From Bradyrhizobium daqingense (GTDB taxonomy: Bacteria; Pseudomonadota; Alphaproteobacteria; Rhizobiales; Xanthobacteraceae): a stretch of 64,000 nt of DNA. Of the stretch, positions 8,705-17,297 are shown piece by piece. The notes beneath the pieces are model-generated. The model was not told the origin of the DNA. It saw only the letters and a program-made list of their open reading frames with translations, and did no database searches. Location of the stretch: positions 3,272,001 to 3,336,000 of the forward strand of contig NZ_CP088014.1 of the NCBI RefSeq assembly GCF_021044685.1, read 5' to 3'. Position 1 is the first letter of the stretch. Each line of letters opens with the position of its first letter. Position numbers and translations under genes: made by a program.

Positions 8705-8726
8705 TTCGGAAACGTTCATTCCCTAT
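8705..8726. promoter_or_regulatory. Putative TetR operator upstream of tetR
   Basis: The right half attccctat (8718-8726) is identical to the right half of the dyad at 9367-9388. The left half ttcggaaac matches atagggaat at 5 of 9 positions with the same 4-nt spacer. It lies 10 bp before the regulator's ATG, suiting autorepression. Confidence 0.55.
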
Positions 8727-8735
8727 TATCCCGCA

Positions 8736-9353
8736 ATGCAAAAGACCGCCCGCCGATCTCGACCTGCTCGTCCGCCCGGCCGCCCCCGGGAGTTCGACAT
8801 GGACATCGCCCTCGAAAGGGCGGTGCGGGTGTTTCGCGAGCGCGGTTATCATGCGACTTCGATCGGCGACCTCGCCGCCGCGATGCGGCTGGCGACGGGG
8901 AGCATCTACAAGGCGTTTCGCGACAAGCATGCGGTATTCCTCGCCGCCTTCGAACGTTACACCCATCTCCGCCAGGAGCAGACGCAGCAGGCCGCGGCGC
9001 GCGGCGCAAACGGCCGCGAGAAAATCCGCAACGTGCTCTTGTCGTATGTCGAGCATTCCCAGGGCAGCGAAGGACGGCGCGGCTGTCTCGTCGTCGGCAG
9101 TGCGGTCGAGCTGTCGGCGCTCGATCCTGTGGTCGGCGCCCGCGTCAACGCGCAGCTCGAGGCAAACGAGAACTTCATCGCCGGCCTCATTCGCGAAGGA
9201 TTGGCCGACGGCTCGATCCCGCGCCATGTCGACGCCGAGGACACCGCGCGGCTGATGATCTGCATCACGCAAGGTCTGCGCGTCGTCGGCAAGTCCCGCC
9301 TGCGGCTCGAGGCGCTGCGCCTCGTCGGCGTCGCGATGAAGCTGCTCACCTGA
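8736..9353 (+). CDS. TetR/AcrR family transcriptional regulator
   Basis: 205 residues from the ATG at 8736, the normal TetR length. An in-frame start at 8655 would add 27 residues unlike any TetR N-terminus and would place the operator inside the gene. The N-terminal HTH is clear: DIALERAVRVFRERGYHATS, IGDLAAAMRLATGSIYKAF, then DKHAVFLAAFE. The C-terminal ligand domain contains GCLVVGSAVELS and a pattern seen in TetR_C_11-like regulators. It precedes an MFS transporter on the same strand, and both carry the same attccctat operator, so it probably represses the exporter and itself until a ligand binds. Confidence 0.92.
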   Translation: MQKTARRSRPARPPGRPREFDMDIALERAVRVFRERGYHATSIGDLAAAMRLATGSIYKAFRDKHAVFLAAFERYTHLRQEQTQQAAARGANGREKIRNVLLSYVEHSQGSEGRRGCLVVGSAVELSALDPVVGARVNAQLEANENFIAGLIREGLADGSIPRHVDAEDTARLMICITQGLRVVGKSRLRLEALRLVGVAMKLLT

Positions 9354-9366
9354 ATTCTTTGTCAGA

Positions 9367-9388
9367 ATAGGGAATTGTCATTCCCTAT
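9367..9388. promoter_or_regulatory. TetR operator dyad upstream of the MFS transporter
   Basis: Perfect 9-bp inverted repeat, atagggaat-tgtc-attccctat, 16 bp before the MFS start. It shares its half-site with the region upstream of tetR, which supports assignment to that regulator. Confidence 0.75.
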
Positions 9389-9404
9389 ATCCTATCTGGA
9401 GTCG

Positions 9405-10604
9405 ATGCGAATGACGATGAATGCCACGATCGAGACCGCGCCCGAACCGGACGCGATCTCGCAGCGCCTGACCCTGGTACTTGCCGCGGCCTGTGGCATG
9501 GTCGCCGCCAACATCTATTACGCCCAGCCGCTGATCGCGCCGATCAGCGCCGCGCTCGGCCTCTCGGATGCAGCCGGCGGGCTGATCGTCACCATGACCC
9601 AGATCGGCTACGGCACCGGGCTGCTGCTGATCGTGCCGCTCGGCGATCTCGTCGAGAATCGCCTGCTGATCTGCTCGGTCATTGCGCTCGGCGCCGCGGC
9701 TCTGCTCGCGGCCGCGTTCGCGACCCACGCGCTGCCGTTCCTGCTCGCCGCGCTGTTCGTCGGGCTCGGCTCGGTCGCGGTGCAGATCATCATTCCCTAT
9801 GCCGCGCATCTGGCGCCGGAAGCCAGCCGCGGCCGCGTCGTCGGCAACGTCTCGACGGGCCTGATGCTCGGCATCATGCTGGCGCGCCCGGTGTCGAGCT
9901 TCGTCACGGCGGCACTGTCGTGGCATGCGGTGTTCTTCTGCTCGGCCGCGCTGATGATCGTGCTCGCAGCAGTTCTCTGGATGACTTTGCCGAAGCGCAA
10001 GCCGGTCGCGCGCATGCATTATGGCGCGCTGCTGCTGTCGATGCCGGAGCTCGTGCGAACGACGCCGCTGCTGCGCCGCCGCGCCCTCTATCAGGCGAGC
10101 CTGTTCGGCTGCTTCACGCTGTTCTGGACGGTGGCGCCGCTGCTGCTGGCGCGTGAGTTCGGCTTCACCCAGCGCGGCATCGCGCTGTTCGCGCTCGCCG
10201 GCGCTGCCGGCGTGTTCGCGGCCCCGATCGCGGGACGGCTCGCCGATCGCGGCCATAGCCGTCTGGCGACGCGGGTCGCGATGCTGCTCGCTGGCGCGGG
10301 ATTCCTGATCACGCATATCGGCGCGCCCGGATCGATGCTGAACCTGGCCTGCCTGGTCGTGGCGGCAATCGCCATCGATATCGGCGTTCAGGGGAATGTC
10401 GTGCTCGGCTTCCGCGCCATCTTCGTGCTCGGGCACGAGCACCGCAGCCGCCTCAACGGCCTCTATATGGCGACGTTCTTCGCCGCCGGCGCTGCCGGCT
10501 CCGCACTCGGCGCCTTCGCCTTCGCGCAAGGCGGCTGGACGTTGGCATCGGCCATTGGCCTAGCCCTGCCGGTCGCCGGCCTTCTCTATGCGGCGACCGA
10601 GTAG
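9405..10604 (+). CDS. MFS transporter (multidrug/sugar efflux type, 12 TM)
   Basis: 399 residues from ATG 9405, which has a GGAG Shine-Dalgarno 6 nt upstream. Starts further upstream would run through the operator. About twelve hydrophobic helices are evident. The N-terminal IYYAQPLIAPISAALGLSDA is typical of the YnfM/YfcJ-like MFS branch, and motif A is partly kept between TM2 and TM3 (PLGDLVENRLL). Likely a proton-coupled exporter. Substrate unknown. Regulation by the adjacent TetR is inferred from the shared dyads. Confidence 0.9.
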   Translation: MRMTMNATIETAPEPDAISQRLTLVLAAACGMVAANIYYAQPLIAPISAALGLSDAAGGLIVTMTQIGYGTGLLLIVPLGDLVENRLLICSVIALGAAALLAAAFATHALPFLLAALFVGLGSVAVQIIIPYAAHLAPEASRGRVVGNVSTGLMLGIMLARPVSSFVTAALSWHAVFFCSAALMIVLAAVLWMTLPKRKPVARMHYGALLLSMPELVRTTPLLRRRALYQASLFGCFTLFWTVAPLLLAREFGFTQRGIALFALAGAAGVFAAPIAGRLADRGHSRLATRVAMLLAGAGFLITHIGAPGSMLNLACLVVAAIAIDIGVQGNVVLGFRAIFVLGHEHRSRLNGLYMATFFAAGAAGSALGAFAFAQGGWTLASAIGLALPVAGLLYAATE

Positions 10605-10745
10605 CCGCCCGGCACGGCCGACACTTGTGCGATGCGGCCCGTTTACCGATCGTCGCGAGGGCGCAATTTCCGCCTCGCGGTGCGGGCGCGGCTGTAGTAC
10701 TTTGGTCGCAATCGGGCCTGGTTAACGGGCGGCAGGGGGAGGCTG

Positions 10746-11165
10746 ATGAGGCGTGCGGGGCTGTTTGGCGTACCGCGGGTACGGCCATGGTCGTGGCAGG
10801 CGTTTCTGCTCGGGTTGGTCGTCGTTGCACTGTCGGCCGTGCTGCAGGGGATCTGTGTCGCCCTCGGCGCAAAGCTCTATTTCGGGGCATTCCTGCCCGG
10901 CCTCTTCGTGCTCGCGCTCGTTGCGGGCGTGCCGTCGGCGGCGTTCGCTGCGCTGGTGACCGTTCCGCTGGTGTGGTGGGCCTTCATGCCGCCCTTCTTC
11001 GAATTCAATTCGCTGACCAGCGCGAATGCCGATTCCATCAACCTGTTCTGCCTGCTGGCGGTGCTGCTGATCGGGCTCGCCGATCTCTGTCGCAAGACGA
11101 TACTGATCGTCAGCCGTGGGGGCCTGAAGCACTCGGACGAGAGCGCCGCAACGAATCCGCAATAG
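10746..11165 (+). CDS. Small membrane protein, DUF4118-like (KdpD sensor-type 4 TM segment)
   Basis: 139 residues with a strong SD (gggggagg) 5 nt before the ATG. Four hydrophobic helices (about 17-37, 43-62, 66-82, 98-115) in the arrangement of the DUF4118 membrane module, which usually sits in front of histidine kinases of the KdpD type. FFEFNSLTSANADSINLFCL fits its third loop and fourth helix. Here it stands alone without a kinase domain. The tail is hydrophilic (GGLKHSDESAATNPQ). It may be a stand-alone sensor, a remnant, or a modulator. Confidence 0.7.
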   Translation: MRRAGLFGVPRVRPWSWQAFLLGLVVVALSAVLQGICVALGAKLYFGAFLPGLFVLALVAGVPSAAFAALVTVPLVWWAFMPPFFEFNSLTSANADSINLFCLLAVLLIGLADLCRKTILIVSRGGLKHSDESAATNPQ

Positions 11166-11303
11166 ATCGGCCGCGGGCGACCATGCGCGTTGCGCGCGCG
11201 CAACAGTTCGGCAACCATCCGCAAGCTTGCGGCGCGCCGCTAACTTTTCGAAAAAGATTTGGCCGCAGTTTCTCCCGCGGGAACGACGAGGGAGTATTCG
11301 GAC

Positions 11304-11513
11304 ATGAACGGCCACATCACCGGTCACGCCATTTTGGAGAACGTGCGTCGCTACCGCGGCATCGCATCGCTCTATCGCCAGACCGCTGCATTCCGTCCGG
11401 GCCAGAGCTGGTCGCTGCTGGAGCAGGCGAAGGATTGGGAAGCGCGCGCGCTGTCGGAGCTCGAAGCCTATTTCGCGGCGCGCACGGATTACGCCGCTCC
11501 GCGCGCGGCCTGA
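11304..11513 (+). CDS. Small paralogous protein (ENVRRYR family), copy 1
   Basis: 69 residues from ATG 11304, with gaggga 10-15 nt upstream. It shares a clear pattern with the protein at 26407-26619: ENVRRYR-x2-ASL-x-RQ-x-AA-x-RP, then W-x-LL-x-QA and E-x3-L-x-EL-x-A-x-F. The shared frame and conserved spacing show that both are real genes. Helical, no membrane segment, function unknown. It recalls other short rhizobial proteins with an A-x-W-x2-LA-x-E motif, one of which is encoded at 40223. Confidence 0.7.
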   Translation: MNGHITGHAILENVRRYRGIASLYRQTAAFRPGQSWSLLEQAKDWEARALSELEAYFAARTDYAAPRAA

Positions 11514-11527
11514 TCGTTAACCATCGC

Positions 11528-12748
11528 TCACGATATGATCGTGAGATCGGGCGCGGGCACGACGAATTGCCCGCCCCAGCGACGGACCTCCGGCAGCTGG
11601 GCGATGATCTCGTCCTTGAGATTCCAGGGCACGTAATCCGGCCGGGCTGCGATCAGCGTGGCGGGATCGCGGTCCGGCAGATGCGATCCCGGCAGCAGCA
11701 GGCCCTGCTTGTGCGGATTGCGGTCCACGGTGAACGGGATCATCTCGCGCGTGACGCCGCAATAATCGAGCAGCGTATTGCCCTTCGCGGGCGCGCCATA
11801 GGCCAACACCGTCTTGCCCGCACGTCGCGACGCGACGAGAAAGCCGCGCATCATCTCGCGCTTCGCCGCCACCTTCTCCCGGAAACCACGATAGGTCGCC
11901 GGCTGGTCGATGCCCGCTTCTGCTTCACGCCGGCGCAATGTCTCGAGTGCGGGCGAGGAGCCTTCAGGCGCAGCCTGGTCGCAGACGTGCAGACGCAGCG
12001 AGCCGCCATGCGTCGGCAACTCCTCGACATCGAAGATGCGCAAGCCGTGTGCGCGAAACACGGTCCCGAGGGTTGCGAGCGAGAAGTACGACAGATGCTC
12101 GTGATAGATCGTGTCGAACTGGATGCCTCGATCAGCTGCAGAAGATGCGGCAGCTCCAGCGTCGCGCGCCCGGTCTCGGGCAGGAGAATGCGCAGTCCGG
12201 CGACGAAGTCGTTGATGTCGGTGACGTGGGGCAGCACGTTGTTGGCGACGACCAGATCGGGCCTGTGTCCTTCGGCCCGCAGCGCGCGCGCGACGTCGCG
12301 GCCGAAATAGCAGGTCCGGGTCGGAATGCCCTTGGCGACGGCCGCCGCCGCGGGGCCGCCGGCGGGCTCGACGCCGAGCACGCGGAAGCCGGCACGCCGG
12401 AAATATTGCAGGAGATATCCATCATTGCTGGCGAATCTCGATCACCTCGGACGTTGCGCCGAGCTTCGCGCGGGCGATCATCGCTGCGGCGTAGCTCTCG
12501 CAATGACGCAGCCAGCTCTCGGAATAGGAGGAGTCGTAGAGATATTGGTCGAAGATGCTCGCCGCAGGCTCGAATTGCGGCAGCTGGACCAGCCCGCAGG
12601 CCCGGCAGGCCCGGGCATGCAACGGATAGACCGGCTCGGTCGTGTCCGCCCGCTCCCGCGGCACGAAAGAGTTTGCGAGAGGCGACAGGCCGAGATCGAC
12701 GAAGGTCTCGTCGAACTCGTCCGCGCAGAAGCGGCATCGCCTGTCCAT
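11528..12748 (-). pseudogene. C-methyltransferase (deoxysugar type), two frameshifts
   Basis: Three consecutive frames together encode one SAM-dependent sugar C-methyltransferase. The N-terminal zinc-binding domain is CRFCADEF and CRACGLVQLP (Methyltransf_13 type). The middle SAM domain contains NNVLPHV. The C-terminal domain (Methyltransf_14 type) includes LPTHGGSLRLHV and YGAPAKGNTLLDY. An extra C near 12436 turns the expected VIEIASNDGYLL into VIEIRQQ-stop. A missing G near 12129 breaks LIEGIQFDTIYHEHLSYFS. With both shifts, no full protein is possible. Start ATG 12748. An 8-bp hairpin (ctcacgat/atcgtgag) overlaps the stop. Sequencing error is an alternative but would have to occur twice. 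Confidence 0.85.
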
Positions 12749-12822
12749 GGACGGATCGACCCGTTGTGCCGTCCTGCCGCGGCTGTTACTGAATTGCCTC
12801 AAGCTACGCAAATGCCGTTAAC

Positions 12823-13122
12823 GTTGCGCATGACGAGACCAAGCTGGTGCGGTGCGTCGCCGGCCGCGCCTTCGATGTGATCGTCGATCTGCGCCGGTCG
12901 CTGCCGACATATGGGCAATGGTGCGCGGTCGAGCTCGCCGCCGATCGGCATAATGCAGTGTTCATTCCCGCCGGATGCGCGCACGGTTCCAGACGCTCCA
13001 TCGACGTGCCCTATGATCCGCGAGCAGCGGCCGGCATTCGCTGGGACGATCCGTCGCTGGCGATCGCCTGGCCGCTTCCTGATCCGATCCTGTCCGCGCG
13101 ACCGCGCGCTGCCTTTTCTCGC
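12823..13122 (+). pseudogene. dTDP-4-dehydrorhamnose 3,5-epimerase (RmlC) remnant
   Basis: The frame gives HDETKLVRCVAG, FDVIVDLRRSLPTY, FIPAGCAHG, then RWDDPSLAIAWPLPDPIL, a clear RmlC C-terminal pattern. The N-terminal third is absent: only a short TLR-like piece precedes HDETK, where the GMHYQ block should be. The segment after CAHG is shortened and out of frame (one T missing from the expected HGFQTL). The gene is therefore truncated at the 5' end and internally deleted. It lies head to head with the methyltransferase remnant and directly before the epimerase remnant. Confidence 0.8.
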
Positions 13123-14018
13123 ATGAAGCGGGTGCTGGTCACGGGCGCGTCCGGATTCCTCGGCCGTGCGCTGCTGTCTGTGCTGGTCGATCGCGGCTTC
13201 GAGGTCTATGGCGTCGCGCGCTCGGCTCAGCCGTCAACCGCCGGCGTGAGGTGGCACGCCGCTGATCTTCTCAGGGAAGCCGGCCGCGTGCAGGTGCTGT
13301 CGGCATCGCGCCCGACGCATCTGGTCGATCTCGCCTGGGACGCGCGGCCGGGCCGTTATCGTGACGATCCCGTCAACCGGCTCTGGGCGAAAGCGAGTAT
13401 CGATCTGCTCGCGGGGCCAGCGCCCGCGATACCAGTCGCATCCTCGGCATCGGAAGCTGTCTCGAATACGGCCCGCAGAACGGCTTGTGCGACGAGCGCA
13501 CGAGCGCATGCCGCCCAACGACCCTGTATGGACAGAGCAAGCTCTGCGCAGCCGAAGCCTACATCGCCGCCGGCGCGACTTGGGGCCGTGTATATTTCCC
13601 GTTCGGCCCGTACGAGCCCGACGCGCGTCTCATTCCGTCGCTGATCCGGCATCTTCGCGCGGGCCAAAGCTTCGACTGCTCGCATGGCCGGCAGCTGCGC
13701 GACTTCGTCTATGTCGAGGACCTCGCGGAGATGATCGCCGCGGTGCTCGACAGCGATCTAACCGGCGCGGTCAATCTCGGCAGTGGCGAGCCGCGCAGCC
13801 TGCGCAGCGTGGTCGAGCATGTCGCCGATCGCCTCGAGGCGCGGCATCTGGTCCGGTTCGGGGCCATCGAGGCAACCGGCGTCGACGCCGAGCCGATCAT
13901 CGCCGCCGACATTCGCCGCCTTCGCGAGGTGACCACGGGCCTGCCGATGATCGGCTTCGAGGCGGGCGCCGGGCGCGCTCTCGCGTGGTGGACCGATCGC
14001 CTGTCGGGGACGACGTGA
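13123..14018 (+). pseudogene. NAD-dependent epimerase/dehydratase, one frameshift
   Basis: The N-terminal Rossmann motif VLVTGASGFLG starts at ATG 13123. A one-base loss around 13410-13425 shifts the frame. Afterwards the other frame reads SRILGIGSCLEYGP, CRPTTLYGQSKL (the Y-x3-K catalytic pair), FPFGPYEPD, DFVYVEDLAEMI and NLGSGEP, all typical of extended SDR sugar epimerases. Restoring one base near 13415 would rejoin a protein of about 298 residues. Same strand as the RmlC remnant, so they were probably once one operon for a branched deoxysugar. Confidence 0.8.
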
Positions 14019-14143
14019 CGTGCGGCATTCTCGCGGCGAAATGACGACAGCCTGCACCCCTGGTAATTACGGAGTTGTCTCGCCCCCCGCCTGTGCTAGT
14101 CACGGGCCGACCGACATCTCCTTCACGCCGGCCGGGGCAAGCG

Positions 14144-14236
14144 ATGACCACCTTCAACCGCATCTTCACGACGGAGCGCCTGCTCCAGATCATCGTGGTG
14201 CTGGCGGCGACGCTCGCCATGAGGCTGATGAGCTGA
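14144..14236 (+). CDS. Possible 30-residue single-helix membrane peptide
   Basis: ATG 14144 to TGA 14236 encodes 30 residues with a basic N-terminus followed by a hydrophobic helix (LLQIIVVLAATLAMRLM). A purine-rich ggggcaagc lies just before the ATG. It converges on the cbbR end 12 bp away. Many rhizobial genomes have such peptides, but without comparative data coding is uncertain. Confidence 0.35.
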   Translation: MTTFNRIFTTERLLQIIVVLAATLAMRLMS

Positions 14237-14247
14237 GCGCGCGGGGG

Positions 14248-15225
14248 CTATCGTCCGCCGAGCTCGGGCACGTCGGGCAGATAGTTCGAGCCCTCCGAAC
14301 CCAGAAAATCGAACATCGCCTGCGCCGGCGGCAGCAGCACCTTGTCGCTGCGGCGGATCACGTACCATTGCCGCACGATCGGCAGGCCGGCGACGTCGAG
14401 CACGATCAGCCGGCCCTCGGCAAGTTCGTGCGCCACGGTGTGGGCCGAGATGAAGGCGATGCCGAGCCCGGCGATCACCGCCTGCTTGATGGTCTCGTTG
14501 CTGCTCATCTCCATGCCGATGATCGGCTCGAGATCCGACTTCTGGAACATGCCTTCCATTAGTGTCCGCGTCCCCGAGCCGGGCTCGCGGGTGAGGAAGG
14601 TCTCGTGCACGAGGTCGGTCAGGTTGAGGCCGGAATCCTTCTCCAGCCAGTGCCCCTTGCGCGCGACGATGATGTGCGGATTGCGCCCGAGCTGACGGAC
14701 GTCGACCGTGACGTCGGTCGGTGGCCGACCCATCACTGCGAAATCGAGGTCGTAGCCGTGCATGGCCTCGCGGATCTCCTCGCGGTTGCCGATGGTGAGC
14801 TTGATCTCGATCTTGGGATGCCGCTTGGAGAACGCCGCGATCGCATGCGGCACGAAGTATTTCGCGGTGGAGACCGCGCCGAGCTGCACGGTGCCGCCGG
14901 TCCGCCCCGCCAGCAGGTCAAGCGCGCCCTGGCAGTCCATGATGGCGGCCTCGACCCGCTCGGCCAGCGCCAAGACCTCCTTGCCAGCCTCGGTCAGCAG
15001 CATCCCGTCGCCGGTCCGCTGCACCAGCGGCAAACCTGCGAGGTCCTGAAGCTGCCGGAGCTGCTGGGTCACGGCGGGCTGCGTCAGCCCGAGATGGCTG
15101 GACGCCGCCGTCACGCTGCCCTTGGCCGAGAGCGCCGCGAGCGAACGCAGCTGCCGGATCGTCAGATGCCGGAGCTGAGCCGCCCCATGGCTGGGGCCAT
15201 TATAAGAAAATTCTTTGGCGCTCAT
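14248..15225 (-). CDS. cbbR: LysR-type regulator of the Calvin-cycle operon
   Basis: 325 residues. The N-terminal winged HTH is LTIRQLRSLAAL followed by SVTAASSHLGLTQPAVTQQL, and the effector domain is of LysR substrate-binding type (VQLGAVSTAKYFVPHAIAAF, IKLTIGNREEI, HETFLTREPGSGTRTLMEGM). Divergent orientation from cbbF identifies it as CbbR, which in autotrophs activates the cbb operon in response to metabolites such as RuBP or NADPH. Start ATG 15225, only 119 bp from the cbbF ATG, so both promoters share the same short AT-rich region. Confidence 0.95.
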   Translation of the reverse strand: MSAKEFSYNGPSHGAAQLRHLTIRQLRSLAALSAKGSVTAASSHLGLTQPAVTQQLRQLQDLAGLPLVQRTGDGMLLTEAGKEVLALAERVEAAIMDCQGALDLLAGRTGGTVQLGAVSTAKYFVPHAIAAFSKRHPKIEIKLTIGNREEIREAMHGYDLDFAVMGRPPTDVTVDVRQLGRNPHIIVARKGHWLEKDSGLNLTDLVHETFLTREPGSGTRTLMEGMFQKSDLEPIIGMEMSSNETIKQAVIAGLGIAFISAHTVAHELAEGRLIVLDVAGLPIVRQWYVIRRSDKVLLPPAQAMFDFLGSEGSNYLPDVPELGGR

Positions 15226-15343
15226 TATAAATAGAAATTTTCCTTATTAAGTGGTGCCTGTCAATCTCATCGTGCTGGGACTGACCGCATCGACCTCCAC
15301 TGGGGAGGGAAACGGATGCGGCGCCGGCAAGGGATGGACGCAG
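15226..15343. promoter_or_regulatory. cbbR-cbbF divergent promoter/operator region
   Basis: The only AT-rich stretch in this neighbourhood is 15203-15250, with two ttataa blocks (one inside the cbbR 5' end) and an imperfect dyad of A/T tracts (ttataaatag...ccttattaa). CbbR sites are usually paired T-N-A half-sites, and the layout is compatible. Exact sites cannot be fixed from one sequence. Confidence 0.6.
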
Positions 15344-16381
15344 ATGACCGGGCAACTCAGGCTGGACGACCTCCTTCAGCGGTATTGTGAGACCGCACCC
15401 CATGCGCTCGCCGTGGCGGCCGCCGTCGATGCCATCGCGGCAGCGGCGATCGAGATTGCCGATCTCATCGCCTCCGGCGATCTCGCCGACGCCTCGGGCC
15501 TGACGACGGGCCGCAATAGCGACGGCGACGTCCAACGAAATCTCGACGTCCAAGCCGATGCGATCCTGCGCCGCTGTCTCGGCACGCTGTCGATCGCGGC
15601 GCTGGCGTCGGAGGAGATGCGTGAAGCCCAGATCGTCGACCGCGACGGCCGCATCTGCGTCGCGATCGACCCGCTCGACGGCTCCTCCAACATCGACATC
15701 AACATGACCGTCGGCACGATCTTCTCGATCCTGCCCGCGCCCGACGATCTGTCGCTCGCCTTCCACCAGCGCGGCTCGGCGCAGCTGGCGGCGGGGTTCG
15801 TCACCTACGGGCCGCAGACCTCGCTGGTGCTCACGCTCGGCGACGGCGTCGACGTCTTTACGCTCGACCGCAAGGCCGGCTGCTTCCGCCTCGCCCGCAG
15901 CGGCGTGCAGATCTCCGAGGCCTGCGAGGAGTTTGCGATCAATACCTCGAACCGCCGGCACTGGGATCCGCCGGTGCGCGCCTTCATCGACGAATGCCTC
16001 GCCGGCATTGAAGGACCCGCCAACCACGATTTCAACATGCGCTGGATCGGCTCGCTGGTCGCAGAGGCCTATCGCATCCTCACCCGCGGCGGCGTCTTCC
16101 TCTATCCCTCGGACGCGCGCCCCGGTTACGGCGACGGCCGCCTGCGCCTCGTCTATGAGGCGCACCCGATGGCTTACATCATCGAGCAGGCCGGCGGCTC
16201 CGCCTCGACCGGGCGCGAGCGCATCCTCGAACTGTCGGCGCAAAGCCTGCACCAGCGCGTGCCGCTGATCATGGGCTCGATCAACGAGGTGCGGCGCGTC
16301 GAGGAATTGCATTGCGATCCGCTGCTGGTCGCCAGCGTCTCTGCGCCGCTCTTCGCGCGGCGCGGATTCTTCCGGCTCTGA
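15344..16381 (+). CDS. cbbF: Fructose-1,6-bisphosphatase class I (Calvin cycle; may also act on sedoheptulose bisphosphate)
   Basis: 345 residues from ATG 15344. A longer GTG start at 15251 would extend into the operator region. The metal and substrate motifs are intact: [17 protein letters not shown], and [12 protein letters not shown] at 109-120. Later blocks include [25 protein letters not shown] and [15 protein letters not shown]. It dephosphorylates fructose-1,6-bisphosphate in RuBP regeneration. First gene of the operon, ending 12 bp before cbbP. Regulation by CbbR is inferred from position. Confidence 0.95.
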   Translation: MTGQLRLDDLLQRYCETAPHALAVAAAVDAIAAAAIEIADLIASGDLADASGLTTGRNSDGDVQRNLDVQADAILRRCLGTLSIAALASEEMREAQIVDRDGRICVAIDPLDGSSNIDINMTVGTIFSILPAPDDLSLAFHQRGSAQLAAGFVTYGPQTSLVLTLGDGVDVFTLDRKAGCFRLARSGVQISEACEEFAINTSNRRHWDPPVRAFIDECLAGIEGPANHDFNMRWIGSLVAEAYRILTRGGVFLYPSDARPGYGDGRLRLVYEAHPMAYIIEQAGGSASTGRERILELSAQSLHQRVPLIMGSINEVRRVEELHCDPLLVASVSAPLFARRGFFRL

Positions 16382-16393
16382 GCGAGGTGACGC

Positions 16394-17269
16394 ATGTCCA
16401 GGAAGCATCCGATCATCTCCATCACCGGCTCCTCCGGCGCCGGCACCACCTCGGTCAAGAAGACCTTCGAGCAGATTTTCTTCCGCGAGAAGGTCAACGC
16501 CGCCTACATCGAAGGTGACGCCTTCCATCGTTACGACCGCGCCGAGATGCGCGCGCAGATGGCCAAGGAGGCCGAGCGCGGCAACAAGCATTTCAGCCAT
16601 TTCAGTCCCGAGACCAATTTGTTCGAGGAGCTGGAGCGCGCGTTCCGCGATTATGGCGAGACCGGCACGGCGGTGACGCGTCACTACGTTCATGACGCCG
16701 AGGAATCGGCGCTGCATGGCGCGCCTCCCGGCACCTTCACCGATTGGGAAAAGCTGCCGGAGAGCTCCGACCTGCTGTTCTACGAAGGTCTGCACGGCGC
16801 CGTCGTCACCGACAAGGTCAATGTCGCGCGCTATGCCGACCTCAAGATCGGCGTCGTGCCCGTCATCAATCTCGAATGGATCCAGAAGCTGCACCGCGAC
16901 CGCAGCGCCCGCGGCTATTCGACCGAGGCCGTCACCGACACCATCCTGCGGCGGATGCCGGATTACATCCACTACATCTGCCCGCAATTCACCGAGACCG
17001 ACATCAACTTCCAGCGCGTGCCGACGGTGGATACCTCCAATCCGTTCATCGCGCGCTGGATCCCGACGCCCGACGAATCGATGGTCGTGATCCGATTCAA
17101 GAATCCGCGCGGCATCGACTTTCCCTATCTGCTGTCGATGCTGCCGCAAAGCTGGATGTCCCGGGCGAATTCCATCGTCTGCCCCGGCGCCAAGCTCGAC
17201 CTCGCGATGCAGCTCATCCTGACGCCACTGATCATGCAACTGATCGAGCGCAAGCGGAGCCTGAAGTGA
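16394..17269 (+). CDS. cbbP: Phosphoribulokinase, bacterial type
   Basis: 291 residues, the usual length of the proteobacterial octameric PRK. P-loop GSSGAGTTS at 12-20, [11 protein letters not shown] with the catalytic aspartate region, [12 protein letters not shown], the Walker B-like [12 protein letters not shown], and the C-terminal [14 protein letters not shown]. It converts ribulose-5-phosphate and ATP into RuBP, the RuBisCO substrate. Family members are allosterically activated by NADH, which the sequence alone does not show. Second gene of the operon, 28 bp before cbbT. Confidence 0.97.
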   Translation: MSRKHPIISITGSSGAGTTSVKKTFEQIFFREKVNAAYIEGDAFHRYDRAEMRAQMAKEAERGNKHFSHFSPETNLFEELERAFRDYGETGTAVTRHYVHDAEESALHGAPPGTFTDWEKLPESSDLLFYEGLHGAVVTDKVNVARYADLKIGVVPVINLEWIQKLHRDRSARGYSTEAVTDTILRRMPDYIHYICPQFTETDINFQRVPTVDTSNPFIARWIPTPDESMVVIRFKNPRGIDFPYLLSMLPQSWMSRANSIVCPGAKLDLAMQLILTPLIMQLIERKRSLK

Positions 17270-17297
17270 TCCGCAAGACAAGCAACGGGAGGATCTG

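Noticed and set aside
7580..8735. Several overlapping ORFs in the gene-free stretch
   Set aside because: They lack SD sequences, have Arg/Cys/Ser/Pro-biased composition and run across palindromes. The region is better described as repeats.
9378..10529. 383-codon frame antisense to the MFS gene
   Set aside because: Composition is almost only Arg, Glu, Asp and Gln, the usual shadow of a hydrophobic membrane gene on the other strand.
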